A stretch of 64,000 bases of DNA, from the NCBI RefSeq assembly GCF_910585425.1, contig NZ_CAJUCP010000003.1:62001-126000 (forward strand), given 5' to 3'. Position 1 is the first letter of the stretch, and each line of letters begins with the position of its first letter. Of this stretch, positions 7,842 through 17,742 are shown piece after piece. A model generated the notes under the pieces. That model was not told the DNA's origin. It saw only the letters and a program-made list of their open reading frames with translations, and made no database searches. Source of the DNA: an uncultured Acetatifactor sp. (GTDB taxonomy: Bacteria > Bacillota > Clostridia > Lachnospirales > Lachnospiraceae). The translations under genes and the position numbers were made by a program.

Positions 7842-10127
7842 ATGCACCTAAAGAAACATATCTACAAACGAAATTCCAGTTCCAATAAATTACCCGAAAA
7901 TTTTCTACCCATGTTCATCACATCTGCGGAAAAGGCTGATGAATTCATGCAGGGAATCATAACGCTTTTTCCTCTGACTGAGGACAGGGAGTCCATAACG
8001 GCCCGATTGCGGGAAAAGTACCCTGAGGAATCCACGAGATGTCGCCTGGATTTGTCGGATTTGCATGCGCTGGGATTTGGCATGATTCCGCTGGTTTACA
8101 GAGACAGGTCATTTATCATGCCGTCACGAAGGCTTGCAAACCAGGGCGAGTATGCAATCATCATAACGAATTCCCAGGAATTTATAGCAAGAATCAATCA
8201 GGCGATATATAGCGCTTTTCCGAATGTACGCTATATGGAAGTGGCCAGCGTGCAATACAAGAGGTCTGCGAAAGAAATCGAGGAATGGGATTTGTACGGC
8301 CGTCCTTTGCGGGAGAAATGGAAGCAGGAAATACTGCTATGTGCCCGTATAATGCCCCATCTGGCGGTGTCGGATTTTCAATCCGAACCGGTTCGTATAG
8401 GCATCGGCGATTTATCATATGCCGCAGTCTGCGTAAGGACGAGGGATCTAGTAAAAGGGAGATTCCCAGACCGTATTATGGCAGAGGATTATCTGGACAG
8501 CATGGACAGCTTCCAGCCAAAGCTCCGGGGAATACAGGGGTGGTCTTTCTCCGCCATGGGAAATGTCCACGAGATAAAACCGACAAAGGACTGGATAGCA
8601 TTGTTTGAAAATGTATTGCCCAAAGATACATGGAAGCCTACCACAGCTCTTGAAAAGCTGTATCCTGATGGCGATGCGCTTCCGAGGCTTATGTTCCACC
8701 ATGTGAATGGTGCTGATAAAATATGGATTGGCATGAATCGGGTGGAGTGGCAGTTCAACTTTGTCACAGATGACGTATTCAGGATTATCAGGGGCATGGC
8801 AGAACTGATGGAACAGAAGCTGGATACGGGATTCTGCGTGATGGCAGTAGAGACCAATGCCAATCTGGGTATAGTGAAGGAAAAATGGGCACTCAGGAAG
8901 GGCTTTGTTTCCAGTCAGTCTGTCTCATCATATGAAGGGCTTGCCCTTTCACAGAAAATGGAGACAGATTACTGTGTATTGCACAATGTCTTTGGCATGA
9001 CCAGCACACAGCGGGCGTGGCACTATACGGTAAAACTTTCCACGCCGGATACTGAGAAAGTTCCTTATTATACAGCCACGGAGACTATTCGCTTTTTTGA
9101 AAACGCGTTGGAACATAATGTCCGTCTGATAAAGAAACTGATGGGGGGAATACATATGCCATATACTGTAGAATGCAAAAACATTGTTGAGGCAATCCGG
9201 AAGCTGGAGCCGCACCATCTGTTATGCGGCTGTCTTGACAGGGAAGGAGTTGCGGTCAACCATCAGAGAAATGATGCAATGACGATGCCGGACGGTAGGG
9301 TGATTTTCCTGTGCAATACGGGGAATCTGAATTTCTACAGAGGCGAGAATCGGGTCTATGACAACTGTAGAGCCAGCCTGTACAGGATAGCAGGGAGAAA
9401 TGATAGGATTTACGCCCTGGCGAAGTCCTATGAGTTCATGGAGTTCTTGAAGACCCTTCCAGCGGTGCAGGAGTACTTGGACAACAATCTGTGGTATGAG
9501 CCATGGGCCATCGCACAGCATTACGAATTCGCTACGCCGATGATTGACATGACCAATGAGATAGCGGTAGCGGCTTTCTTTGCCACGCATGTATACGACC
9601 GTGTGACGAAGGGTTACGTTATTGCCAAGGAGGGTGTGGGGCAGATTCGGTGGAAAACAATTTTCCCGCTGATGGATGATTCCCTGAGGCCTATTGGTGT
9701 CCAACCGTTCTCACGGCCCAGCAATCAATATGGCTACGGCTACTGGATAAGCGAATCGGAGGATTATGCCAACTACTCCAACGTGGTTCGGTTCGAACAG
9801 GACTACGCGGTAAACCACAGGCTGACGGAAGCCATGACAGGGCCGGAGACCAGCTATTTCCCAAACGAGGACATTGCACAGATGGCCAGGGTTATCCGGA
9901 ATGAAAAGGTGATAACCAATGCGGCCATAGACACCTTCGCCGCACCGCAACCGTTCATGTCTCCAAAGGCCAGCAGGGATGAAATAGTGCAGGTTCTGAA
10001 GGAAAAGGGTACGTTTATCGTGGATGCCCCTGTGATATGCCAGGAGTCTGTTCGGAATCAAGGAATGCCATTCAGGCATGAGAGAAGACTTGTCATCAGG
10101 CCTGTGTACAGGGGGCAGGGGCTATGA
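7842..10127 (+). CDS. FRG-domain protein of unknown function
   Basis: A 761-residue protein. The C-terminal half holds an FRG domain (PF08867): FYRGENRVYD near residue 499, then SLYR, and AQHYEFATPMIDMTNEIAVA followed by FFATHVYD, which matches the family pattern of AQHxG..T.LLDWT..P..ALFFA. The first 480 residues match nothing I recognise. FRG proteins have no settled role; some occur in accessory and defence-type regions. The ATG at 7842 is chosen because AGGAGG at 7831-7836 precedes it; the frame is open for 28 codons further up. The frame also stays open for 34 codons beyond its TGA. Its base composition lies between the AT-rich block and the GC-rich backbone, suggesting separate acquisition. 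Confidence 0.7.
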   Translation: MHLKKHIYKRNSSSNKLPENFLPMFITSAEKADEFMQGIITLFPLTEDRESITARLREKYPEESTRCRLDLSDLHALGFGMIPLVYRDRSFIMPSRRLANQGEYAIIITNSQEFIARINQAIYSAFPNVRYMEVASVQYKRSAKEIEEWDLYGRPLREKWKQEILLCARIMPHLAVSDFQSEPVRIGIGDLSYAAVCVRTRDLVKGRFPDRIMAEDYLDSMDSFQPKLRGIQGWSFSAMGNVHEIKPTKDWIALFENVLPKDTWKPTTALEKLYPDGDALPRLMFHHVNGADKIWIGMNRVEWQFNFVTDDVFRIIRGMAELMEQKLDTGFCVMAVETNANLGIVKEKWALRKGFVSSQSVSSYEGLALSQKMETDYCVLHNVFGMTSTQRAWHYTVKLSTPDTEKVPYYTATETIRFFENALEHNVRLIKKLMGGIHMPYTVECKNIVEAIRKLEPHHLLCGCLDREGVAVNHQRNDAMTMPDGRVIFLCNTGNLNFYRGENRVYDNCRASLYRIAGRNDRIYALAKSYEFMEFLKTLPAVQEYLDNNLWYEPWAIAQHYEFATPMIDMTNEIAVAAFFATHVYDRVTKGYVIAKEGVGQIRWKTIFPLMDDSLRPIGVQPFSRPSNQYGYGYWISESEDYANYSNVVRFEQDYAVNHRLTEAMTGPETSYFPNEDIAQMARVIRNEKVITNAAIDTFAAPQPFMSPKASRDEIVQVLKEKGTFIVDAPVICQESVRNQGMPFRHERRLVIRPVYRGQGL

Positions 10128-10244
10128 GGTAAAAGCTTTACAGCCCCTGTCACCAGAGAAGACTTCATCACCGAAAGGCAGTACCTCAGCTTTAAGAAAA
10201 GGGCAGGCTGCCTTGGGCTGAAGGTCGGGTGACGCGCCGCAACT

Positions 10245-10283
10245 CTGGGAAGCCCGCATTTTTCCGCAAGCGGGGCCTCCCAG
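10245..10283. terminator. Hairpin between convergent genes
   Basis: CTGGGAAGCCCGC and GCGGGGCCTCCCAG form a long stem with one bulge around a T-rich loop. It lies between the FRG gene and the convergent alkyltransferase-like gene. There is no good T-run on either side, so it is only a probable bidirectional stop. Confidence 0.4.
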
Positions 10284-10334
10284 GTGGAACAGCCGGCCCC
10301 AGCCGACCCCAGCCTGCCGTCCCTCTGTCCGGAA

Positions 10335-10811
10335 TCACAGCTCGAACAGCGCCTTCTCGTAATCCCTGACGTAATACCTGATATTCGTCCTTCCCTTCTG
10401 TATGACAGTGTGCCCTTCTTTTTCCAGCAGCTCCTTCTGCGCCTCTATGCCGCCGGGAAATTTCGCGTTCAGCTCCCCGTCTGCCTTGAGCGTCCGCCAG
10501 TAGGGCGTCTTGCGGTCCGTGCGCTGGAAGCTTGCCCAGGCGGCGATTGAGACGAATATGCCCGCAGTGATCGGCTCTGTAAAATCCGCGCCGCTCTGTC
10601 TGGCAAAATATTCCCGTATGGCCCCTACGGTCAGCAGCTTTCTGAAGGGCACGAGGCGCATTACCCTGTCATAGTCCATTGGCGGCGCGAAATACATCCT
10701 GTTTCCGCCGTATTTCAGTATGCTCTTCTCATCTGTTATGATTTGGATCTTGGGCATGTCCTTGCTGTCGTTCAGCATCGCGTTGAAATCTTTTTTCTCT
10801 TCGTTTGCCAT
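10335..10811 (-). CDS. MGMT-family alkyltransferase-like protein
   Basis: A 158-residue protein. An N-terminal stretch of about 55 residues is followed by the DNA-binding fold of O6-alkylguanine-DNA alkyltransferases: VPFRKLLTVGAIREYFA, then PYWRTLKADGELNAKFPGG and LLEKEGH. In active enzymes the position reads PCHRV with the acceptor Cys; here it is PYWRT, so it cannot take up the alkyl group. That is the state of alkyltransferase-like proteins, which flag alkylated bases for nucleotide excision repair. The start at 10811 has AGGAGG at a normal distance. It is convergent with the FRG gene and diverges from the large surface-protein gene. Confidence 0.7.
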   Translation of the reverse strand: MANEEKKDFNAMLNDSKDMPKIQIITDEKSILKYGGNRMYFAPPMDYDRVMRLVPFRKLLTVGAIREYFARQSGADFTEPITAGIFVSIAAWASFQRTDRKTPYWRTLKADGELNAKFPGGIEAQKELLEKEGHTVIQKGRTNIRYYVRDYEKALFEL

Positions 10812-10951
10812 AATGCGCACCTCCTGGGCAATAGCATAACCGAAAGAAGGGATAGATGCAATGAGGCAGTTTGAAAAATTCGTGATATAACGAAAATTAT
10901 TTTCGGAAAAGCGGCTTTCTGGAAAAACGGATGGAAACAGTGAAAATAGTT

Positions 10952-10979
10952 TTGACAAAAAAAGGCAATATGGTATAAT
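10952..10979 (+). promoter_or_regulatory. Promoter of the transglutaminase surface-protein gene
   Basis: TTGACA at 10952-10957 and TATAAT at 10974-10979 are 16 bases apart, with TGG just before the -10 (extended -10). It lies 50 bases before the 11031 start. Strong vegetative promoter by sequence. Confidence 0.8.
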
Positions 10980-11030
10980 ACACATGTCGTTAATTGTTAT
11001 CCAAAATAAAAATTTACGGGAGAGAGGGAC

Positions 11031-14000
11031 ATGAAGGGAAGGAAACATTGGTGGAAATGTGTTCTCGTGCTGCTGCTGTCGATTGCTTTGGTCGGCAGCA
11101 ATGTGGACTACGCGATGCTTTCGGCATATGCGCAGGAAACGGACAGGGGGGGCAGCCCGAGCGGCAGGCAGGAGCAGGAAGCGGCTTCAGAGGAGGATTC
11201 TGAATATATGGGAATCCGGCCCGTTCCGCTGGATTCGGTTGAAGCGGATCCGGAAGAGCCGGGTGACGCTGGCCTGGAAGAGCCGGGCAGGGAAGGTTCT
11301 GATGCCGTGGACATCGCCGATTCGGGCGAAAAGGATTCTGATGCCGCGGATACAGTGAAGACCGATGAAGAGAAGCCGGACGGCGCAGGCACGGAGGAGC
11401 CGGGAAGTACGACATCGGACGGTACGGCTTCGGAGGTGTCCGGGGAGGAGCCTGATGCCGCAGGCGCGGAGGAACCGGACGAAGAGGAGTCCAATAGCGC
11501 GGATTTGACGGGGCCGGGAGAAGAAAAGCCGGAAGCCGATGATTCTGATGCCGCGGATTCAGAGGGAGCCGGAGCGGATGATTCGGAAGCCGCAGATACC
11601 GAGGAGCCGGGCGCGGATGATTCGGATGCCGCGGATACTGAGGAGCCAGGCAAAGAGGAATCCGATGGCGCGGATGGGGAGAAGCCAGTCGAAGAGGAAT
11701 CGGATGCCGAGGCTTCGAAAGAACCAGGAGAAGAATCCCAGGAGACGGATGCCGGGGATGGGCAGAGCAGTGAAGTGACAGTCGTGCCGGATATTGACAT
11801 GCCGGGCAATGACGAGCTCTTTGCAGGGTATATTGAGCAGCTCTTTTATGGGGATTCTGGTGTTTCGCTTTATGGAAACACTGGCGGCAAGTTTCTGGAA
11901 GGAACAGCAAAAGAGATTTATGACGTGCTGAAAATAGAGATTTCTAAAGTGGCAAATGGCGGGCAGATTTCTACACAATTCGATGTGAATAATATAAACT
12001 ATAACGGTGTAGTAACTGGTGAGGCTGTTCGCCCAATTATGAAAGAAGTCGTGGATTGTCTTTTGATGGACTATCCATATGACTTGTATTGGTTCGACAA
12101 AACCAAAGGATATGCTTTTGGAGTTTCTTCAAAAGACCCCGGAAAATTGAACTTGCAGATTTTGTTCGCTGTTGCGGATGGATATATGGGGAGCAATGTA
12201 CATGAGGTAAACCCAAGCAAGGTTGTTGATGCGAAAATGGCTGCTGCCAATGCACAAAAGATTGTGGATAAGTACACAGGCAAGTCAGACTATGAGAAGC
12301 TTGAAGGCTTTCGGAAAGAGATTTGCGAACTTGTCGATTATAATCATGATGCAGCGAATACAGATACAGCTTATGGTGACCCCTGGCAGTTGGTGTGGGT
12401 ATTTGATGGGAAACCTGATACCAAGGTAGTATGCGAGGGCTATTCCAAGGCGTTCCAGTATCTTTGTGATTTGTCTGGGTTTGATGGCTGCTATACCGTT
12501 AGTGGAATGATGCGCGGCGGTACAGGCGCCGGCCCTCATATGTGGAACATCGTCACACTGGAAGGGAAAAATTACCTGGTCGATGTGACGAACTGTGACG
12601 GCAACTCAATCGGAGCGCCGGACAAGCTGTTCCTGGCCGGTGCCAGCGGGAGTGTAGAGACTGGGTATACCTGTTGTGGTGTTACATATACCTATGACAA
12701 GGCTATAATAGATTTATTTGAATCAAATATCCTCACTTTGGCGGCCGAGAAGTATTCGGATACAGGTTCCTTGAAAGTCGTTGCTCCCACGGGTGTAGAA
12801 GTGGTATTTGGCGATGCTGTATCAGATGATGCATTTATCGGGAAAGGCGGCAGTGCGACCAATGGAGCTGGTGCCACGATACCCGGTAAATTCAAATGGG
12901 ATACCAGCGTGACATCCTCCGGCTACGGAGTAGCCGGAACTAAGCCATTGAAAGCGGTATTTGTACCGGATTCTACGGACTATGCAAGTAAGAGTATCAA
13001 TGTAACGGTGACAGTGAACCGCAAGCCGATTACTGTGACAGCAGACCCAAAGAATAAAATATACGGCTCCGCAGATCCTGAATTTACTTTTAGCGCACCT
13101 GAGGTGGTCAGCAGATATCCTTTGTCGGGCAAATTGGCGCGCATAGCTGGAGAGGATGTTGGCAGCTACGCAATCTCCCAGGGAACGTTGACTGACGCGG
13201 AAAATCCTAACTATCAGATTACATTCACAGGGAACAAGCTGACCATCACCCCCGCGAAATGCACGGAGTCAGTGGAACGGCAGCAGAATGTCCTGGTAGG
13301 CGTAGGCGATTTCCTGCAGCCCTCCTATACCGGAGTGAAGGGCGAGGCTGTCGCGGGAACGATAACCTATACCTATAATAGCAAGGATAACCATTCCTAC
13401 GAGACATTGAAGGCGGAGCTTGCGAAGCTGGCGGAGGAAGAGACAGGAACCATAAAATACACCTTCGTGCCCCAGGGCGCTAACTACACCGGCGCAACCG
13501 GCGAAATCACCTTCACGGTAAAAGACATCATATTCCAGGTAGGCAATGCCCCGGCCGCCACCTCCAATGCAGTGACTATCAAGTCCGGAGCGGCATACGG
13601 TGATGCATGGAAGGATATCGTGACCATCGGGAACCTGACGGCAGTGGCAGGTATTGGCAAGGACAATGACCAGGGCCATTTCAGCCTGGACAAGACTGGA
13701 GAGGATATCCCGAATGCGGGCACCCACTCTTTCAGGGTGCTGTACAACGGAAGCGTAGGCGGAAAGACCTACAAGGATGAAGTGGTATGCGAAGGCACGG
13801 TGAACATAAACCCCCGCGTCCTGACCATTGCCGCCGGAAGCTATAAGGTCAGCAAGGTCTACGACAAGACCACAGCCGCCGGGAAAGCCACAGGTGAGCT
13901 GGCCCTGTCCAATATATTGCAGAAGGACATGGGGGCTGTGACAGTCACCGCAACCCCCGCCCCCTACACGAGCCCTGACGTAGGCGGCCAGAACACGGTG

Positions 14001-15854
14001 AAAGTAGGCATCGAACTGAGCGGAGCCGCTTCGGCCAACTATAGCCCCAGCAACTCCACCCTGGACGTGCCCTGCGAAATCCTGCCCATGCCGATTGCTC
14101 CCACCCTGGAGCCCCTGGGCAGCCATGACTACACCGGCAGCCCCATAACGCCCGCGCTGACCGTCAAGAACGGCGATGAGACGATGGCTGCATCGGACTA
14201 CGAAGCGGTCTGGAGCAACAATGTGAATGCGGGCACCGCAAAGGTGGCGGTCAAACCGGCGGCAGGCGGCAATTACACCTGGAGCAGCACAGTGGAGACG
14301 ACCTTCGCCATCAACAAAATAGCATACACAGGAGAGAAGGCCAAGTCCGTATCCGTCAGGTTCGGCGGCCAGCTTTCCCTTGACCTGACCTCCCTGCTTC
14401 CGGAGGGCTTCCGCTTGGGCGAGCCCGCAGTGGCGGACGAGGAGCATATTTTTGAGACCAGCCCCGTGCTCACCGCGGCCACGCTGTCCGGCAGGCTGGT
14501 ATACGACAAAGAGAACGTAGGAAAGACGGCTACGATCACAATACCGGTGTTGGAGACCACGAATTTCCATGCCTATGAATTTGTAGTCACAGTCGCCGTA
14601 GCCAACAAGATGGAACAGGTGAACTTCGGATTCAGCAGCGCCGTACTGAACAAGGTGTATGGCGACGGCGCTTTTGCGGTGTCCGTGGCAAATGCGGCCC
14701 AGGGCAGCGAGGTGACCTTTACCAGCAGCAACCCCGAGGTGGCCCAGGTGGACCAGGCGGGAAATGTCCGTATCCTGCGGGCGGGGACTGCCGTGATCCA
14801 GGCCCAGGCCTCCGAGACGGAGGAGTATTTCGCCGCATCTGCGAGCTGTACCCTGAACGTGGTTCCCAGGGCCCTGGCATGGGATCTGTCAGGACTGGCC
14901 GCAGTGGACAGGGAAGGCGCGGTGAACAATGGCAGAGCCACTCTGTACGGCGAACTGAAAGTCTCCGGCATCCTTGACGCCGATGCGGCGGATGTGACGT
15001 TCACATGCCCCGCGTCCATGCTCACCGGCACCTACGCCGCGGTGAACCCGGGCATCCAGAACGTGACGCTGGCCTGGGCGAATCCGGAGAGTCCGGCCAG
15101 GCTCCAGGGCAGCAAGGCGGACTGCTATATGCTGCCGGGTACATTGCCCGGATTTACGGGGAGAATCAATGCGGTCAGAAATGATCTGCCCGCTCCGGCG
15201 GAATCCACGGCCGGCGTCCAGTACAGCCTGACCATGGAGATGGGCATCTCCCAGGTGCCCCAGGCGTTCCAGGGGATGGAGAACCTGAACACACCGGCGA
15301 AGATTGAGGCCCAGATGCGGCTGAACATCCAGGGCCAGGCAGGGGACATCCCTCAGGAGAGGATGGAAGTCTATGATGTATCGCTGATGGTGAATGTGGA
15401 CGGCGCAGGATGGGTGCAGGCGGGCAAGGACAATTTCCCCGCAAACGGACTGACAGTGACGCTGCCCTATCCCCAGGGAACGGGTCAGGACACCAATGAT
15501 TTCGTGGTATGCCACCTGTTCACGGAGGACATGAACGGACACCGCGCCGGAGAGGCGGAGTATCCTGCCGTGGAGAAGACGGCAGAGGGAATCCGGTTCA
15601 AGGTATACGGATTATCGCCGATTTCTGTGGGATGGAAGGACGCGGCCAAGCCGGACGGCACGGGAAATCCGGGTACGGGAAATCCCGGGAATTCGGGAAG
15701 CTCTGGCGGAAGCCAGGCGGCGGCAGGAGCTGTCGTCAGCCCCAAGACCAGTGACGGCAGCCATATGGAATGGTATCTGCTTTCCATGATTGTATCCGGC
15801 GGCATCCTGGGCGGCATGTTCCTCTGGAACAGAAAGCGGAAGGGAGTAAAATGA
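11031..15854 (+). CDS. Large wall-anchored protein with transglutaminase-like and MBG/Ig-like domains
   Basis: A 1607-residue secreted protein. Residues 1-34 are a signal peptide ending AYA. Residues about 70-255 are an acidic low-complexity zone of repeats such as DSDAADTEEPG. A transglutaminase-like domain spans about 395-525, with Cys468 in VVCEGYSKAF, His503 in PHMWNIV and Asp518 in YLVDVTN making the triad. From about 660 there are MBG-type (KIYGSADPEF), YDG-type (SKVYDKTTA) and Ig-like (SEVTFTSSNPEVAQV) repeats. The C-terminus has SPKTS at 1570, a hydrophobic span and RKRKGVK, a variant sortase signal. It should sit on the cell wall; a cross-linking or protease role is inferred. Its stop overlaps the next ATG. 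Confidence 0.85.
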   Translation: MKGRKHWWKCVLVLLLSIALVGSNVDYAMLSAYAQETDRGGSPSGRQEQEAASEEDSEYMGIRPVPLDSVEADPEEPGDAGLEEPGREGSDAVDIADSGEKDSDAADTVKTDEEKPDGAGTEEPGSTTSDGTASEVSGEEPDAAGAEEPDEEESNSADLTGPGEEKPEADDSDAADSEGAGADDSEAADTEEPGADDSDAADTEEPGKEESDGADGEKPVEEESDAEASKEPGEESQETDAGDGQSSEVTVVPDIDMPGNDELFAGYIEQLFYGDSGVSLYGNTGGKFLEGTAKEIYDVLKIEISKVANGGQISTQFDVNNINYNGVVTGEAVRPIMKEVVDCLLMDYPYDLYWFDKTKGYAFGVSSKDPGKLNLQILFAVADGYMGSNVHEVNPSKVVDAKMAAANAQKIVDKYTGKSDYEKLEGFRKEICELVDYNHDAANTDTAYGDPWQLVWVFDGKPDTKVVCEGYSKAFQYLCDLSGFDGCYTVSGMMRGGTGAGPHMWNIVTLEGKNYLVDVTNCDGNSIGAPDKLFLAGASGSVETGYTCCGVTYTYDKAIIDLFESNILTLAAEKYSDTGSLKVVAPTGVEVVFGDAVSDDAFIGKGGSATNGAGATIPGKFKWDTSVTSSGYGVAGTKPLKAVFVPDSTDYASKSINVTVTVNRKPITVTADPKNKIYGSADPEFTFSAPEVVSRYPLSGKLARIAGEDVGSYAISQGTLTDAENPNYQITFTGNKLTITPAKCTESVERQQNVLVGVGDFLQPSYTGVKGEAVAGTITYTYNSKDNHSYETLKAELAKLAEEETGTIKYTFVPQGANYTGATGEITFTVKDIIFQVGNAPAATSNAVTIKSGAAYGDAWKDIVTIGNLTAVAGIGKDNDQGHFSLDKTGEDIPNAGTHSFRVLYNGSVGGKTYKDEVVCEGTVNINPRVLTIAAGSYKVSKVYDKTTAAGKATGELALSNILQKDMGAVTVTATPAPYTSPDVGGQNTVKVGIELSGAASANYSPSNSTLDVPCEILPMPIAPTLEPLGSHDYTGSPITPALTVKNGDETMAASDYEAVWSNNVNAGTAKVAVKPAAGGNYTWSSTVETTFAINKIAYTGEKAKSVSVRFGGQLSLDLTSLLPEGFRLGEPAVADEEHIFETSPVLTAATLSGRLVYDKENVGKTATITIPVLETTNFHAYEFVVTVAVANKMEQVNFGFSSAVLNKVYGDGAFAVSVANAAQGSEVTFTSSNPEVAQVDQAGNVRILRAGTAVIQAQASETEEYFAASASCTLNVVPRALAWDLSGLAAVDREGAVNNGRATLYGELKVSGILDADAADVTFTCPASMLTGTYAAVNPGIQNVTLAWANPESPARLQGSKADCYMLPGTLPGFTGRINAVRNDLPAPAESTAGVQYSLTMEMGISQVPQAFQGMENLNTPAKIEAQMRLNIQGQAGDIPQERMEVYDVSLMVNVDGAGWVQAGKDNFPANGLTVTLPYPQGTGQDTNDFVVCHLFTEDMNGHRAGEAEYPAVEKTAEGIRFKVYGLSPISVGWKDAAKPDGTGNPGTGNPGNSGSSGGSQAAAGAVVSPKTSDGSHMEWYLLSMIVSGGILGGMFLWNRKRKGVK
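11240..11795 (+). repeat. Acidic coding repeats in the surface protein
   Basis: Imperfect repeats of about 30-40 bases encode runs such as ADDSDAADTEEPG and AADSEGAGADDSEAA. Units drift in length and sequence, as expected of a flexible stalk. Such tracts change length by slippage and recombination. Confidence 0.7.
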
Positions 15855-17628
15855 TTGGAATAATAAGCTTGTTGATTCCGCCATTCGTTTGCGTATGTAT
15901 AAGGGAGAAGATAGTTCAGAAAGAGGAGACGGCTCTTGGGAGGATGCTTCACTATGCGATTTCTCTTTTGGCACATAATTTTGTGATGATGCTGATTCTC
16001 TGTTATGGCTTTGACAGCAGGGACAACCTGTTTGGTAAATTGAACCAGTACAACGAATTTGCCTTGAAATACATGTCTCTTTCGATGGTGCTGGCGGTGG
16101 CGGAGCCTTTCGCGGAGCGGTTTGTCCGCAGGAAGGTGGCTGTAACTGTCAAATGGAACAGACGAGCCGGATTGCTGGATTTTATATTCCGGAAGAGGGT
16201 GGTAGGCATATATGCCGCCGTGCTTTTTCTATTGAATCTGGCAAGGATATTCGACAACAATTTTTGGGGAGACGAGGCCTACAGCCTGAATCTGATTCAG
16301 AGGACGGTTCCGGAGATTATCAAAGGGACCGCCGCTGATGTCCATCCCCCTTTATACTATATGTTCCTGCGGTTGGCCTATCTTCTGTTCGGCAATCAGG
16401 GCTGGGCTTATCATTTGGTATCTTTGATACCCTGCGGCATTATCATCTTGTTTGCCATGACGGCTTTTTGGAAAAAGTTCGGGGCTGAGGCTGCGGCCAT
16501 ACTGATTACGCTGGCCTGCCTGAGTGGCAACGCAGTGGCTTATAATATGGAAGTGCGCATGTATTCCTGGGGGGCCTTGTTCGTACTGCTTTGTTTTTAT
16601 GAGCTGTATTGCATTCTGCAGCGGGAGCGGATTTTGCACTATGCGCTGTTTGTGGCTTCTTCGTTGGCAGCGGCATACACCCATTACTACTGTCTGCTGT
16701 CCGTAGCATTCTTTTATGCGGCGCTTCTGTTCCTTGCGCTGTTCCGCAGACGGGTGAGCCTGGCGAAGGCTATGGCCTCCAGCCTGTGCATGGCGGCGGG
16801 CTATCTGCCATGGTTTGTAGTGCTACTGAAGACCATGGAGCGGATTGAAGGCAATTATTGGATTACGACCATTCCCACTGTCAAGGAGAGCCTCAGGTAC
16901 TTGTTTTCTAATCAGTTCAAGCCCGCAGCCTGGGGTGCGCTTCTGCTCGGGGGGGCGCAGTGGTCCTGTATGAAACCGGCGTACTGAGAATCGGGAGAGG
17001 GCCTGAGGGGAAGATTTCCCTGTGCTTTTCGACGGAGGATGCAAAAGCCTCGGGCGTTCTCCTGTGGATGGCAGCGGGAGCGGCCAGTATCCTTGGAACG
17101 ATACTGGCTGCGATAGTGGTGTCGAATGCAATCAGGCCGTTTTATGTATTGAGATATATCTATCCTGTCTCTGTGGTGGCTTGGGCCATTTTGGCGGTCA
17201 TCGTTTCCAGGCTGAGGGGGAAGCGGCTTTATGCGGTATTGCTGCTTGCATATATGCTGGCTGTCTTTTCGCCGGCTTATATGTCCCGATATAGAGGGGA
17301 CAGGGCGGCAAATGAGCGGCTGCAGGAGACATTGGCTGCTACAGTGGAGGAGATTGGGGCGGAGGACATTATTTTGACGAACATCTCCCATATAGGGTGG
17401 ACGATTGCGCCTTATTATTATCCTGAAAATACGGCAAAGAGTATAGACTTATCCGCACTGCCGGACTTGGAGAAAGGGGTGGTATACTGGCTGATTGTAA
17501 AAGACGGGCAGGAGATGGAAGGGGTCAGAGAGGCATTGGGGGAACAGGGATTTTCCAGTCAAAAGGTCTTTGAGAGGGGAAATCTGGGAACCCATCCGGT
17601 TACCATTTACCGGATTGCTGATTTTTGA
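15851..17628 (+). pseudogene. Membrane glycosyltransferase (PMT/ArnT-like), split at a G7 run
   Basis: Translation from ATG 15851 (overlapping the previous TGA as ATGA) gives a polytopic protein with the PMT/ArnT hallmark DEAYS and ADVHPPLYY in the first outer loop. The frame stops at 16987. A second frame, from about 16957 to 17628, supplies the missing C-terminal spans (IRPFYVLRYIYPVSVV) and a soluble tail. The join falls at seven G (16949-16955); eight G would give LLLGGGAVVLYETG and a single protein of about 590 residues. It is either a phase-variable gene now off, a programmed shift, or an assembly error. Such enzymes move sugars from polyprenyl-phosphate onto outer-face acceptors; coupling to the surface protein suggests that protein as the target. 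Confidence 0.75.
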
Positions 17629-17742
17629 TTTAATGCTTCATTTAATGTAAAAAAACCTTGCAAATTTTCCCGGGGATGTGTAAGATAAATATATCCAAAG
17701 CTTTCCGCATCAGCCGGAAGGGGATAAAAAGCGTAAGGAAAG

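Noticed and set aside
13269..14570. Minus-strand open frame of 433 codons in the surface-protein gene
   Set aside because: Antisense to the MBG/Ig-like repeats; no start signals.
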